Assembly (NCBI RefSeq): GCF_038502225.1
Contig: NW_027196400.1
Coordinates: 20,001-84,000, forward strand
Source: Cherax quadricarinatus
Lineage: Eukaryota; Arthropoda; Malacostraca; Decapoda; Parastacidae
DNA: 64,000 bases
Direction of reading: 5' to 3'
Shown: positions 8,111 to 18,200 of the stretch, piece by piece
Numbering within the stretch: position 1 is the stretch's first letter
Layout: every line of letters begins with the position of its first letter
Position numbers and translations under genes: made by a program
Notes under the pieces: model-generated
What the model was told of the DNA's origin: nothing
What the model saw: the letters and a program-made list of their open reading frames with translations, nothing else
Databases searched by the model: none

Positions 8111-10497
8111 TGAAGTTTCCAAATGTTTTGATCCACTAAGCTTAGTGTCACCCTTTACTATAAGAGGGAAATTATTAATACAAGAAGCATGGAAGCTTAA
8201 ATAAATATGCTTGGGATTAAATTCTACCTGAGGAATTCATTAACAGGTGGGATGAATTAAATGGTGATTTTGAAAAAATTCCAATGTTGGAGTTCCCACG
8301 CCAGGTGGCCAATCCAGATGGGAAAAATATTCTCCACATTTTTTATGATGCTTCAAAATTGGCGTAAGGAGCAGTTGCTTACCTTCAATGTAACAGTGTT
8401 ATTTCTCTTATGTCTAAGGCTAAAGTGTCTCCAATTAAATCACGTACCTTACCTCAGTTGGAATTAACAGCCATTTATGTAGGTGTCAAATTAGCTAATT
8501 ATATAAGAAATTAGTTGCAGGAGATAAATATTAGCGACACTGTAATTTGGTCTGATAATGAGGTATCCTTACAATGGATTCGTAATGGAAACAGTAAAAT
8601 TGTGTACGTACAAAATAGAGTCGCTGAAATTAATCAGATGCAAGAGAAATATAATAGTTTGGGTCAGCATATGTTAACATTTAATCATATACCTGGTGAG
8701 GAGAATCCAGCTGATTTCTTGTCTCGAGGTTTAACTTATGCTAAATTTGTGAATGCTGTATCATGGTTTGAAGGACCGAGCTGACTGGTAGATAAAGCTA
8801 ATTGGCCTGTACAAAAAGCACATATTGCTCCTGTTGAAATTACTGTGACCACCGCTCCAATAGTTTGTCGTTCCTTAGCCATTAATATAAGTAGCTATTC
8901 TTCTTTACCCAAACTAATCAATGTAACTAAGTTGGTGTTTAAATTTCTAAACAAGATGAATATCTCATATAAGTTTTCACATCCTCTTGAATATTGGATA
9001 AAGAGGGCACAAGAAGAAATCTATGGAAATGAGATTAAATTGATGATGGAAAGAAAAATTGTGAAAGGTTCCATAATAGAGAAATTGGGGCTGTATTTAG
9101 AGTACAATGTAATTAGGTGCAGAGGTAGGTTACAAAATGCTGAATTGGGTGATTATGCTAAACACCCTATCTTACTGCCCAAAATTCATCATCTAACAAA
9201 TTTAATTGTTTTAAATGCCCATAAAAATTAAATGCATGGTGGGGTACAAGATACCTTAAATTGTATTAGGGAAACTTTCTGGATTCCACAAGGACGACAA
9301 AGTGTAAAGAGGATGATTAAATCTTGTGTAATATGTCCCCGTGTGGATGCCAGATCCTATATGTACCCAGGTCCTCCACCATTGTCAAAGGAGCGTGTAC
9401 AATTAGTGAAACCATTTGATGTAACAGGTGTAGACTATAGTGATCCAATCATTTTAACAGGTACTTCAGATGGTGTTCCACTGAAAGTGTATGTATGCTT
9501 GTTCACTTGTATTGCTACTAGGGCAGTTCATTTAGAAGTGGCTCAGGACTTGTCTGCAGAACAGTTTATACAGCTGTTTCGAAAATTTGCAGCTAGGAGA
9601 TCCTGTCCAAGATTGATGATTTCGGATAATGCCACAAATTTTGTAGCAGGTGCTCAACACTTGATAGAATTAAATAATAGTAACAATGTTCAATCTCTGT
9701 TAACCCAGCGAGGGTGTACCTGGAAATTTATTACTCCTTGAGCCCCTTGGCAGGGGGGGCTGTATGAAAGACTGATAGGCACAGTGAAGAGGTGTCTCCG
9801 TAAAGTACTACACTGGAAGAGAATTAATTTAGAAGAATTTCGTGCAGTGTTAGTGGAGGTGGAGAATCGGATAAATAATAGGCCTCTCTCGTACATGAGT
9901 GATACACCTGATGCAGATGTATTAACACCTTCTCACCTAATATGTGGAAGGAAATTGGAAGCTGCCCCTGTCTATAGAAATAATCCTGAAGAAAGTGATG
10001 AAGATTACAATGATGCAGCAGTGTTGTGTGATAAATTTAAAATGTTAAATAAAGTAATTGATCATTGGTCTAATGTGTGGTGTAAGGAATATCTTCTTAC
10101 ACTACGTGAACACTTTTATGGTGCGACAGAGGCAGTAAATCGACAGAACATTCAACCAGGTGACATTGTGTTAATTGATACTGAACAACATCGAACATTG
10201 TGGCCTCTGGGCAAAGTATTGACATTGTACCCAGATGTGCAAGGTGTTGTCTGGAATGTCAAAGTGTTGTGTCATGGCCAAGAAAGTTTACGCACAATTA
10301 ATAAATTGATTCCCTTGGAATTAAATGGCATTCAATCAAATGTAAATGAAAATCTAAGGGAAAGTGACATGAGTGATATTGAAGGTAACGCTGACCAAGT
10401 GATGCAGGAATATGAAATTGTAGTGAGACCTACTAGGAGAACAGCCACTCAAGCCAGAATCGGCTGGAATCGTCTCCTAAAGGAAGGAGTAATTTGA
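8111..10497 (+). pseudogene. BEL/Pao-type LTR retrotransposon pol remnant
   Basis: Remains of a Pol polyprotein. A connection-like segment (about 8120-8210, FDPLSLVSPFTIRGK) precedes an RNase H with FYDASKLA and SRTLPQLELTA (about 8340-8480) and the IPGEENPADFLSRG block (8690-8730), typical of BEL/Pao. Integrase follows: a zinc-binding region near 9230-9345, then a DDE core with Asp at 9433, Asp at 9625 and Glu at 9766. A DUF5641-like tail with INNRPLSY and GDIVLIDT ends at 10497. From about 8227 everything lies in one frame, broken only by nonsense codons at about 8218, 8368, 8512, 8782, 9229 and 9739, plus one frameshift near 8200. Gag, protease and most of RT are absent because the 5' end is truncated at the LINE junction. 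It is inactive. Confidence 0.9.
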
Positions 10498-11454
10498 GTC
10501 GTTTAACAATGACCTCCGCCCGGCCGCAGTGTGGAAAATAATTTTCCAAATCTAAAGTGTATTTAAAAAAAAGAGAATCAAGAGGGAAGCTCTGCGCCTG
10601 TGCTGAGGAGCAGGGGAGATGCCAGTGTTTTTTGAATGTGTTACAAGCATGTTAATGTAAGGTGTATAATTTTCGTCGCTCTAGGGGTTATATTGGGCTT
10701 AAAACCTTTCAAATAGGAGCCGAAATTGTTGGATGTGCATTCCTGCATAACTTGAGCATTAAACAGATATACAGGACAGCTCCAGGAACCTCAGATAAGC
10801 TATCTAAATTATGTTTGTAATTCTGGCCAGTATTATCATCATAAATTTAGGTAGAGAGGGGGTTCTGTACATGATACACAGTAATCTCCAGACTAATTGG
10901 TGAGTTTTATGATTATAAATTCTCCTTCTGTTATATAAATGTATATATGTAATCATTTATTAATTTTAATATACAGTCCACAAATTTATATTAAATTTTA
11001 CCAGAATTCCTGGAGTGTATGTACATTTCATTTGCAATTAATATAGGTTTAGAGCAACTTGTGGAGAGATAGATGGTAGGTATCGAAGGGGGACATTTTT
11101 TGCGACCTAGGTGTCCTAAAAAATCCTACTTGTCTCTGTAACTTTGATAAATAATAATTATTTTTGTTACCATTTACTTGTATGTATCTAATGAGATTCA
11201 TCCAGGTAAATGTAATGTTCCACAATACTCTTGCAAGTTTCTCTTGTCTTTAGCCTAGCCTTAAAAGATGTTATATAATGTCCCCTACCTATAAGGTACT
11301 AAAATTATAAAATGTAAACAAAAATCTGGACAACACTAAACTGGCAGCCAAGATAATATATCAAATCCTCTTAATAAACTAATTAAACTACTTACATCCT
11401 ATATAGATTTGAATAATAATAGAAAAAATAAATGCTATACCCTTAAGTTGCATT
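10498..11454. other. downstream of BEL/Pao ORF; possible 3' LTR, not proven
   Basis: A purine-rich run (about 10567-10590, AGAGAATCAAGAGGGAAGC) could be the polypurine tract, and TGTTGGATGTGC at about 10728 would suit the start of a BEL-type LTR. With no 5' LTR in the window the boundaries cannot be checked. No other gene is seen. Confidence 0.35.
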
Positions 11455-11700
11455 ATATGGACAGACTGTGACAAAAAGGGGGATGCGCTGTGACAGAGAG
11501 GAGGACAGGCTCTGACAAAAAGGAGGATAGGCTGTGTCAGAGGAAGACAGGTTGTGACTAAAAGGAGGATAGTTTGTGACAGAGGAGAGAGCCTGTGGCG
11601 AAAAAGAGAGCCTGTGACGGAGAGAACAGGCTGTAACAAAGAGGACAGACTATGATGTTAAGGGTGGGCTGTATAGGAGAAGACAGGATGGAACGGAGTA
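11455..11700. repeat. degenerate purine-rich minisatellite
   Basis: About nine imperfect copies of a 20-30 bp unit resembling GGACAGGCTGTGACAAAAAG / GGAGGATAGGCTGTGACAGA. Copies vary in length and sequence, so the array is old. The minus strand is open by chance for about 80 codons. Confidence 0.75.
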
Positions 11701-12670
11701 ATCGAGTAAATTTCAGTTTTAATTTCCTCAAGCAGAAGTGTGTCATAGACAAGGTCAAGATGCCGTCACAATATCTCGTGGGACGTTTTATAATCCCTGG
11801 AATGTAGGGATGACATTAGATGTGTTCTCATGGGATCATTAACGTACGAATATAAATACAAATCGCCAAATAAAAAGTGTTTTTGTGTTGAAAGAGAGTG
11901 CAGCAGATGGTTATATCCTTTGTGGTATATCAAAAACCGAAGCACTCTCCATGGATCTGTAGTACCAGGTTGTGTTATACGTCAGTTCAGTGGAATCCAG
12001 TCAAAATGAGGATTATGATACATAAACAATGGTATTTTTATTGTCAACACTAGATCATAGGTATACTATATGCAGAAAAATATGAGTTAAACCTAGCTGT
12101 AAACATCATTTACAGAGATAGAATTATGTGAAGACTCTCAGCTTCAGCAGTGAAAATTCACCAGTACAGAGAAGTTCAACATTATGGTGTTTACCATAGA
12201 GGTGAGAGAGTGTCTGGTGGTGTGATCATTTGATGCTCCACACGATATTTTATTCAATATGAAATGTTAGATGGATGCAAAACTTGAATGACCAGACTAG
12301 TTCTAGAAAGACTGATTAATCACTTGAGCTCTGGCTAGCAGTGCTTCCTACTAGTTCAGATGACATGCAACAAAAATAGAAAAATATTCCATAACAGAGA
12401 GCTTAACAAGCTGCATTGCTAATTAAAGCTCACCTTTGCTCTCTGTGCACGCAACATAGTGCACTCAGGAGGAACCCGTAAACCCATATATGTCAGAGAG
12501 ATATTTGGGAATGAGAGGTAATAAACTTTGATTATAGAAAAGAAAAGGGGATTCATTTTCCTTACATCAGGAATATATTGGTCAGAAAGAAGATGCTTTC
12601 TCTGAACGAATTTCTTAAGCAAGTAAAATCATTCTATTGGCTGCCACCTATATGAAGAATCTGTTAGATT
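11701..12670. other. unique sequence, no gene seen
   Basis: No domain, array or clear transposon end is visible. A 67-codon minus-strand frame near 12419-12622 has nothing to support it. Confidence 0.6.
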
Positions 12671-13870
12671 TTAAAGCGTATGAGTGAAGAACACGTTATA
12701 ACAGTGTTAATGATTGCTGAGTGTGTATGTGAGTGAAGAACACGTTATAACAGTGTTAATGATTGCTGAGTGTGTATGTGAGTGAAGAACACGTTATAAC
12801 AGTGTTAATGATTGCTGAGTGTGTATGTGAGTGAAGAACACGTTATAACAGTGTTAATGATTGCTGAGTGTGTATGTGAGTGAAGAACACGTTATAACAG
12901 TGTTAATAAATGCTGAGTGTGTATGTCAGTGAAGAACACGTTATAACAGTGTTAATGAGTGCTTAGTGTGTATGTGAGTGAAGAACACGTTATAACAGTG
13001 TGTATGTGAGTGAAGAACACGTTATAACAGTGTGTATGTGAGTGAAGAACACGTTATAACAGTGTTAATGATTGCTGAGTGTGTATGTGAGTGAAGAACA
13101 CGTTATAACAGTGTTAATGATTGCTGAGTGTGTATGTGAGTGAAGAACACGTTATAACAGTGTTCATTAGTGCTGAGTGTGTATGTGAGTGAAGAACACG
13201 TTATAACAGTGTTAATGATTGCTGAGTGTGTGAGTGAAGAACACGTTATAACAGTGTTCATTAGTGCTGAGTGTGTATGTGAGTGAAGAACACATTATAA
13301 CAGTGTTCATTAGTGCTGAGTGTGTATGTGAGTGAAGAACACGTTATAACAGTGTTCATGGGTGCTGAGTGTGTGAGTGAAGAACACGTTATAACAGTGT
13401 TCATGGGTGCTGAGTGTGTGAGTGAAGAACACATTATAACAGTGTTCATTAGTGCTGAGTGTGTGAGTGAAGAACACGTTATAACAGTGTTCATGGGTGC
13501 TGAGTGTGTGAGTGAAGAACACGTTATAACAGTGTTCATGGGTGCTGAGTGTGTGAGTGAAGAACACGTTATAACAGTGTTCATGGGTGCTGAGTGTGTG
13601 AGTGAAGAACACGTTATAACAGTGTTCATGAGTGCTGAGTGTGTGAGTGAAGAACACGTTATAACAGTGTTCATGGGTGCTGAGTGTGTGAGTGAAGAAC
13701 ACGTTATAACAGTGTTCATGGGTGCTGAGTGTGTGAGTGAAGAACACGTTATAACAGTGTTCATGGGTGCTGAGTGTGTGAGTGAAGAACACGTTATAAC
13801 AGTGTTCATGGGTGCTGAGTGTGTGAGTGAAGAACACGTTATAACAGTGTTCATGGGTGCTGAGTGTGTG
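12671..13870. repeat. 49-bp satellite grading into a 45-bp form
   Basis: About 25 copies of a unit with GAGTGAAGAACACGTTATAA and CAGTGTTAATG. The first part has a 49-bp period; from about 13205, and consistently after 13361, ATGT is lost and the period becomes 45 bp, with TTCATGGGTGC replacing TTAATGATTGC. AACACGTTATAACAGTGTT is an imperfect palindrome. The 45-bp section keeps frames open on both strands, giving repetitive pseudo-proteins. Confidence 0.95.
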
Positions 13871-13928
13871 TGATCAGTCTCACCACTGTCATAATGTGAA
13901 GAACACATAACAGTGTTGAGACTGATCA
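13871..13928. repeat. hairpin at the end of the satellite
   Basis: TGATCAGTCTCA (13871-13882) and TGAGACTGATCA (13917-13928) are perfect 12-bp inverse complements around a diverged satellite unit, directly at the array boundary. The palindrome CAAGTTATAACTTG (13927-13940) follows at once. Confidence 0.8.
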
Positions 13929-13940
13929 AGTTATAACTTG

Positions 13941-14384
13941 ATAAAGTTTATCTTCACCATTGTAAACTGCACATCACACAGCGCATTTCCTCAGATATTA
14001 ATATTTGGTACTTTAGGCAATATAACTGCTACCTGATGTGTTGTAGGCAGTTAACATTGTTCATTCGTTCATCAAACATTTCTCTGTATCACCTGAGAAC
14101 ATTGAACTACAAGATCAGTTAGAAATAACTGATCTTGTAGTTGAACATTTACATGTTCCACTTAATGTTCATAAATGGTTGTTATTTATGTGTACTTATT
14201 CGAGTGTATTACATGTGTCATTTTATAATCCATTGTGCGACTAGAAATTACAATAATTGATGTCAACATCAATTGCTCTAATAATTCAAAAAACTTCCTT
14301 TGCTATATTAAATTACGCAGTATTACTATTTTAAACAATAGGTGATGATTAGTCCTATTTAAAAAGGCGAAGAAAAGACATTCT
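13941..14384. other. AT-rich unique sequence with one perfect hairpin
   Basis: No gene is seen. The only structure is the hairpin at 14105-14142, listed separately. Confidence 0.6.
14105..14142. repeat. perfect 17-bp hairpin with GAAA loop
   Basis: AACTACAAGATCAGTTA (14105-14121), loop GAAA, then TAACTGATCTTGTAGTT (14126-14142). The arms are exact inverse complements. Nothing around it identifies a known RNA or transposon terminus. Confidence 0.85.
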
Positions 14385-14455
14385 TTACCGGACAGTCTTT
14401 TCACGGAACAACGTTTCGATCTATGTTGATCTTTGTCGAGTGACTTGGTCAATCA
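14385..14455 (-). mobile_element. Penelope-type end fragment, hammerhead-like motif
   Basis: On the minus strand: CGACAAAG, a short GATC...GATC hairpin, then CGAAACGTTGTTCC and AAAGACTGTCC. The order 'GA.AAAG - small stem-loop - CGAAACGTTG' is the same as in the arms at 7762-7903. No ORF is attached, so this is a fragment. The assignment is inferred from motif layout. Confidence 0.45.
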
Positions 14456-14459
14456 CTGC

Positions 14460-14670
14460 ACTCTGTGGTAATGTGTGCTAATGTACTCTACACTCCCATA
14501 CCCACTCAGTATTCTTTAACAAGGTGTAATAGTGTACTCTGCATTATCAAACACACTCAACACACTTTGACAATGTGTAATAATCGGCTCAACACTCACA
14601 CACCCACTAAACACTTTTTAACAATGTACAATAATATGTTGTACACTCACACACTCACTCGGCAACAAAA
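14460..14670. repeat. degenerate ~58-bp tandem repeat
   Basis: Three to four diverged units sharing AATGTGTAATAAT, AACACTCACACACCCACT and TTTTTAACAATGT. The small open frame across it (14465-14788) is not supported as a gene. Confidence 0.6.
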
Positions 14671-14796
14671 CAGCTTCGTATCAGAAGAAAAAACAGGAAC
14701 TGTTATAGTACATTTGAGGGGGACGTTGAGAGCTGTGAACCCCAAACACAGCATTTCCTCAAAGAGGAACTTAACTCTTCAAATGTAGCCTCACCA

Positions 14797-14985
14797 TGGA
14801 GCATTACCCATATATGATATTACAACAAATGTTTTAATATCATTATATACAGACAGATGTAATTACAGAGAGGGACACACAGAAATCTGTGCTGTGTAAA
14901 TACATCCACCCGGGTAGACTCGTACCGTAGTCCAGCCAGAAGAGAAGAACTTCCCGTCCGGTTACACCACCATGGTGAGGCCAAT
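14797..14985 (-). mobile_element. tRNA-derived SINE, copy 1
   Basis: On the minus strand there is a tRNA-like head, with an A-box-like TGGTGTAACCGG (inverse of 14959-14972) and a B-box-like GGTACGAGTCTAC (inverse of 14914-14926), followed by a body containing the imperfect inverted repeat GATGTAATTACAGAG / TACACAGCAC-type pair and an AT-rich tail. The whole order of parts matches the copies at 15580-15745 and 23853-24035. The head would carry the internal RNA polymerase III promoter. Confidence 0.65.
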
Positions 14986-15067
14986 TATTTTAAATTATTT
15001 TCTTCTATTTATATGCCATAGTTTTTAACCTGTTAAAATTAATTTTATTCATGTTTCTGTTTATAAC

Positions 15068-15205
15068 ATCATCGTCTTTGTATCTTCTGTGTTACTATGT
15101 ATAACAGTTTGGTGTATGTTTATATGGTGTTACTATGTATAACAGTTTGGTGTATGTATATATGGTGTTACTATGTATAACAGTGTATCTCTAGTGTTGT
15201 TATAC
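15068..15205. repeat. 38-bp tandem repeat, first block
   Basis: Three copies of a unit built on GTGTTACTATGTATAACAGT followed by TTGGTGTATG. A diverged second block with the same 38-bp period is at 15795-16030. Confidence 0.75.
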
Positions 15206-15387
15206 ATATATTTTAGTGAGTGAAATGTTCTTACAACAAAGTTACTTCGCGATGAATAAGAATCTAAGTGAAACAAATAATGTATATTTGTACCTTATTT
15301 GTTTCGTTAAGAGAAAAGTAAATAATGATTCTGAATGTCACAGGAAGTCAGTTAGAAACAACAATTACTTGGTGTGAATAGTGGTAA

Positions 15388-15580
15388 TATGAGTGTATGT
15401 GAGTGAAGAACACATTATAACAGTGTTAATGAGTGCTGAGTGTTTATGTGAGTGAAGAACACATTATAACAGTGTTAATGAGTGCTGAGTGTTTATGTGA
15501 GTGAAGAACACATTATAACAGTGTTAATGAGTGCTGAGTGTTTATGTGAGTGAAGAACACATTATAGCAGTGTTAATGCA
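15388..15580. repeat. outlier block of the 49-bp satellite, 4 copies
   Basis: Four 49-bp units with GTGAAGAACACATTATAACA and TGAGTGCTGAGTGTTTATG. They belong to the 12.67-13.87 kb family but with their own fixed variants (CACATT for CACGTT, TTTATG for TGTATG), so the block evolved separately. Confidence 0.92.
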
Positions 15581-15745
15581 GCACTGTCAATATATAATTT
15601 CAATATACAAGTAGATATAATAACAGGGGAGGTTACAAAAAAATGTGTGTATCTTCCCATGTTATTACATGTGATCATTGTATCCGTGTAAACCTGGTGC
15701 AGCCAGAAGACAGGAACCTCCCAGCCAGCCACACCATCTGTTTTT
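15580..15745 (-). mobile_element. tRNA-derived SINE, copy 2 (diverged)
   Basis: It shares with the other two copies the AT-rich tail region, the inverted GATATAATAACAGG / CATGTTATTACATG body and the head CAGCCAGAAGACAGGAACC...CACACCAT. Its B-box-like part is more decayed than in copies 1 and 3. Confidence 0.55.
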
Positions 15746-15794
15746 CATCTGATCCTTATTTATGTGTTGTATTTATTTAGTTTTGGGGAGGATT

Positions 15795-16030
15795 TTGCTA
15801 TGTATAACAGGATGATCATTGTATCTCTGGTGTTACAATGTATATCAGCTTGATCTCTGTATCTCTAGTGTTACAATGTACAGCAATGTGATCACTGTAT
15901 CTCTATTATTACTGTGTAAAACAACGTAATCTTTGTATCTCTGGCGCTACTATGAATAACAGTGTGATATTTGTATCTCTGGTGTTACTATGTATAAGAA
16001 TGTGGTCTTCTTGTATATTTTGTTACTAAC
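15795..16030. repeat. 38-bp tandem repeat, second block (diverged)
   Basis: About six imperfect units with TTGTATCTCTGGTGTTACTA and TGTATAACAGTGTGATC. Related to 15068-15205. Confidence 0.7.
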
Positions 16031-16457
16031 GATAACGGAGATCACTAAATCTGTGTGGCCATTGCATCCCCGGTTCTTGTGTTAAGAAGGTCACACATGT
16101 GCTTGTGTGTGTGCTCCAAACAATTACTTATTTTCCGTCTGGCCTTCGAGAGGAAAGAATGCTGAAAATGCATGAGAGCCGTAAAGTATATTTACACATT
16201 CCTAAAAATACTTCAAGAAAATATCAGTGTGCATTGAGAAGAACAAAAGAACATATTGTTTAGTGTAGTTGCAAGTTAAAGCAGTAATTGTACAGCTGGT
16301 ACTGGGGAAGCTTCCCATGGCACCGTAAACAAGGATTGTTGGTGATGAAAGATTGAATGTAAAACAATGGGAGAAGGTCAGTAAGATTAATGTTACAGCG
16401 AAAAATTCCAAACACTGAAATCAAACTAATGAAGTATTGAAAACTACGAGAAAATAT
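16031..16457. other. unique sequence, no gene seen
   Basis: No domain or repeat is recognised. The minus-strand frames here only extend because they run into the CA-rich tract that follows. Confidence 0.6.
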
Positions 16458-16612
16458 TGGTGAGTACACACACACGAGCACACGCACACACACACACACG
16501 AGCACACGCACACATACACACATACACACACACGAGCACACGCACACACACACACACGAGCACACGCACACATACACACATACACACACACGAGCACACA
16601 CACACACACACA
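16458..16612. repeat. CA-rich microsatellite headed by a LINE 3' tail
   Basis: It begins GGTGAGTACACACACACGAG, the same string found at the 3' end of the LINE at 18070, then continues as (CA)n with regular CGAGCACACG interruptions. It is therefore probably the tail of a lost LINE copy. It passes directly into LINE coding sequence at 16613. Confidence 0.85.
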
Positions 16613-18085
16613 CATCTTCAACACATCATTTGAAACTGGGCAACTCCCTGAGGTATGGAAAATGGCAAATGTAGTCCCAATTTTTAAAAAGGGAGACAGA
16701 CATGAGGCACTAAACTACAGACCTGTATCACTAACGTGTATAGTATGCAAGGTCATGGAGAAGATCATCAGGAGGAGAGTGGTGGGGCACCTGGAAAGAA
16801 ACAAGTGTATAATTGACAACCAGCACGGTTTCAGGGAAGGAAAATCCTGTGTCACAAACCTACTAGAGTTTTATGACAAGGTGACAGAAGTAAGACAAGA
16901 GAGAGAGAGGTGGATCGACTGCATATTTTTGGACTGCAAGAAGGCCTTCGACACAGTTCCTCACAAGAGGTTACTGCAAAAGCTAGAGGACCAGGCACAC
17001 ATAACAGGAAAGGCACTGCAATGGATCAGAGAATATCTGACAGGGAGGCAACAACGAGTCATGGTACGCGACGAGGTGTCAGAGAGGGCGCCTGTGACAA
17101 GCGGGGTTCCACAGGGGTCAGTCCTAGGACCTGTGCTGTTCTTGGTATATGTGAACGACATAACGGAAGGGATAGACTCAGAAGTGTCCTTGTTTGCAGA
17201 TGATGTGAAGTTAATGAGAAGAATCAAATCGGACGAGGATCAGGCAGGACTACAAAGAGACCTGGACAGGCTACAAGCCTGGTCCAGCAACTGGCTCCTT
17301 GAATTTAACCCTGCCAAATGCAAAGTCATGAAGATTGGGGAAGGGCAAAGAAGATCGCAGACACAACATAGTTTAGATGGCCAAAGACTGCAAACCTCAC
17401 TCAAGGAAAAAGATCTGGGGGTGAGTATAACACCGAGCATATCTCCTGAGGCGCACATCAATCAGATAACTGCTGCAGCATACGGGCGCCTGGCAAACCT
17501 ACGGATAGCGTTCCGATACCTCAGTAAGGATTCGTTTAAGACTCTGTATACCATCTACGTCAGGCCCATACTGGAGTATGCAGCACCAGTTTGGAATCCG
17601 CACCTAGTCAAGCACGTCAAGAAATTAGAGAAAGTGCAAAGGTTTGCAACAAGACTAGTCCCAGAGCTACGGGGATTGTCCTATGAAGAAAGGTTGAGGG
17701 AAATCGGCCTGACGACACTGGAGGACAGGAGGGTCAGGGGAGACATGATAACGACATATAAAATACTGCGCGGAATAGACGAGGTGGACAAAGACGGGAT
17801 GTTCCAGAGATGGGACACAGACACAAGAGGTCACAATTGGAAGTTGAAGACTCAGATGAATCAAAGGGATGTTAGGAAGTATTTCTTCAGTCATAGAGTA
17901 GTCAGGCCATGGAATAGCCTAGAAAGTGATGTAGTGGAGGCAGGAACCATATATAGTTTTAAGGCGAGGTATGATAGAGCTCATGGGGCAGGGAGAGAGA
18001 GGACCTAGTAGCAATCAGCGAAGAGGCGGGGCCAGGAGCTGTGACTCGACCCCTGCAACCACAAATAGGTGAGTACAAATAGGTG
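16613..18085 (+). mobile_element. 5'-truncated LINE, RT region and 3' end
   Basis: It starts inside the RT domain ([19 protein letters not shown]), immediately after the CA tract, and ends with a 3' UTR (GAGGCGGGGCCAGGAGC, CGACCCCTGCAACC) and GGTGAGTAC repeats running into the CA tract at 18086. Minus-strand 3' fragments of the same family are at 2592-2899/7081-7160 and 42785-42912, and a second plus-strand copy is at 18200-19800. The family differs from the CR1-like element in 3' tail and RT sequence. Confidence 0.88.
16662..18008 (+). CDS. LINE reverse transcriptase, N-truncated but open
   Basis: A 448-residue open frame. RT motifs: NYRPVSL at 18, FLDCKKAFD with Asp91, [10 protein letters not shown] at 147, LFADDV with the catalytic Asp pair at 180-181. 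A C-terminal region follows with [14 protein letters not shown] and the conserved end [14 protein letters not shown]. The frame is open upstream of the ATG to about 16614, so the listed start is arbitrary: the endonuclease and the first RT blocks are missing because the copy is 5'-truncated. The remaining frame has no stop, which suggests a fairly young insertion. It could not mobilise itself without an endonuclease. Confidence 0.85.
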   Translation: MANVVPIFKKGDRHEALNYRPVSLTCIVCKVMEKIIRRRVVGHLERNKCIIDNQHGFREGKSCVTNLLEFYDKVTEVRQERERWIDCIFLDCKKAFDTVPHKRLLQKLEDQAHITGKALQWIREYLTGRQQRVMVRDEVSERAPVTSGVPQGSVLGPVLFLVYVNDITEGIDSEVSLFADDVKLMRRIKSDEDQAGLQRDLDRLQAWSSNWLLEFNPAKCKVMKIGEGQRRSQTQHSLDGQRLQTSLKEKDLGVSITPSISPEAHINQITAAAYGRLANLRIAFRYLSKDSFKTLYTIYVRPILEYAAPVWNPHLVKHVKKLEKVQRFATRLVPELRGLSYEERLREIGLTTLEDRRVRGDMITTYKILRGIDEVDKDGMFQRWDTDTRGHNWKLKTQMNQRDVRKYFFSHRVVRPWNSLESDVVEAGTIYSFKARYDRAHGAGRERT

Positions 18086-18115
18086 AGTACACACACACAC
18101 ACACGAGCACACGCA

Positions 18116-18199
<84 letters not shown>
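18086..18199. repeat. (CA)n microsatellite at LINE 3' end
   Basis: GTGAGTAC followed by CA dinucleotides with one CGAGCACACG interruption and then about 35 nearly uninterrupted CA units. It joins the 3' end of one LINE to the truncated 5' end of the next. Confidence 0.95.

Positions 18200-18200
<1 letters not shown>

Noticed and set aside
10728..11060. A definite 3' LTR for the BEL/Pao element
   Set aside because: A plausible TGTTGG start is present, but with no 5' LTR to compare, both ends are guesses.
1..13870. The short regular repeats as a CRISPR array
   Set aside because: Units are head-to-tail with no unique spacers, there are no cas genes, and the window is clearly animal DNA.
13261..13929. 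A 222-codon repetitive protein on the minus strand
   Set aside because: It is the 45-bp satellite read in frame; the opposite strand is just as open.
14465..14788. A 107-codon plus-strand gene
   Set aside because: The frame covers a degenerate ~58-bp repeat and has no domain.
16260..16624. Cys/Val-rich minus-strand proteins (MCVCVCVR...)
   Set aside because: These are translations of a CA microsatellite.
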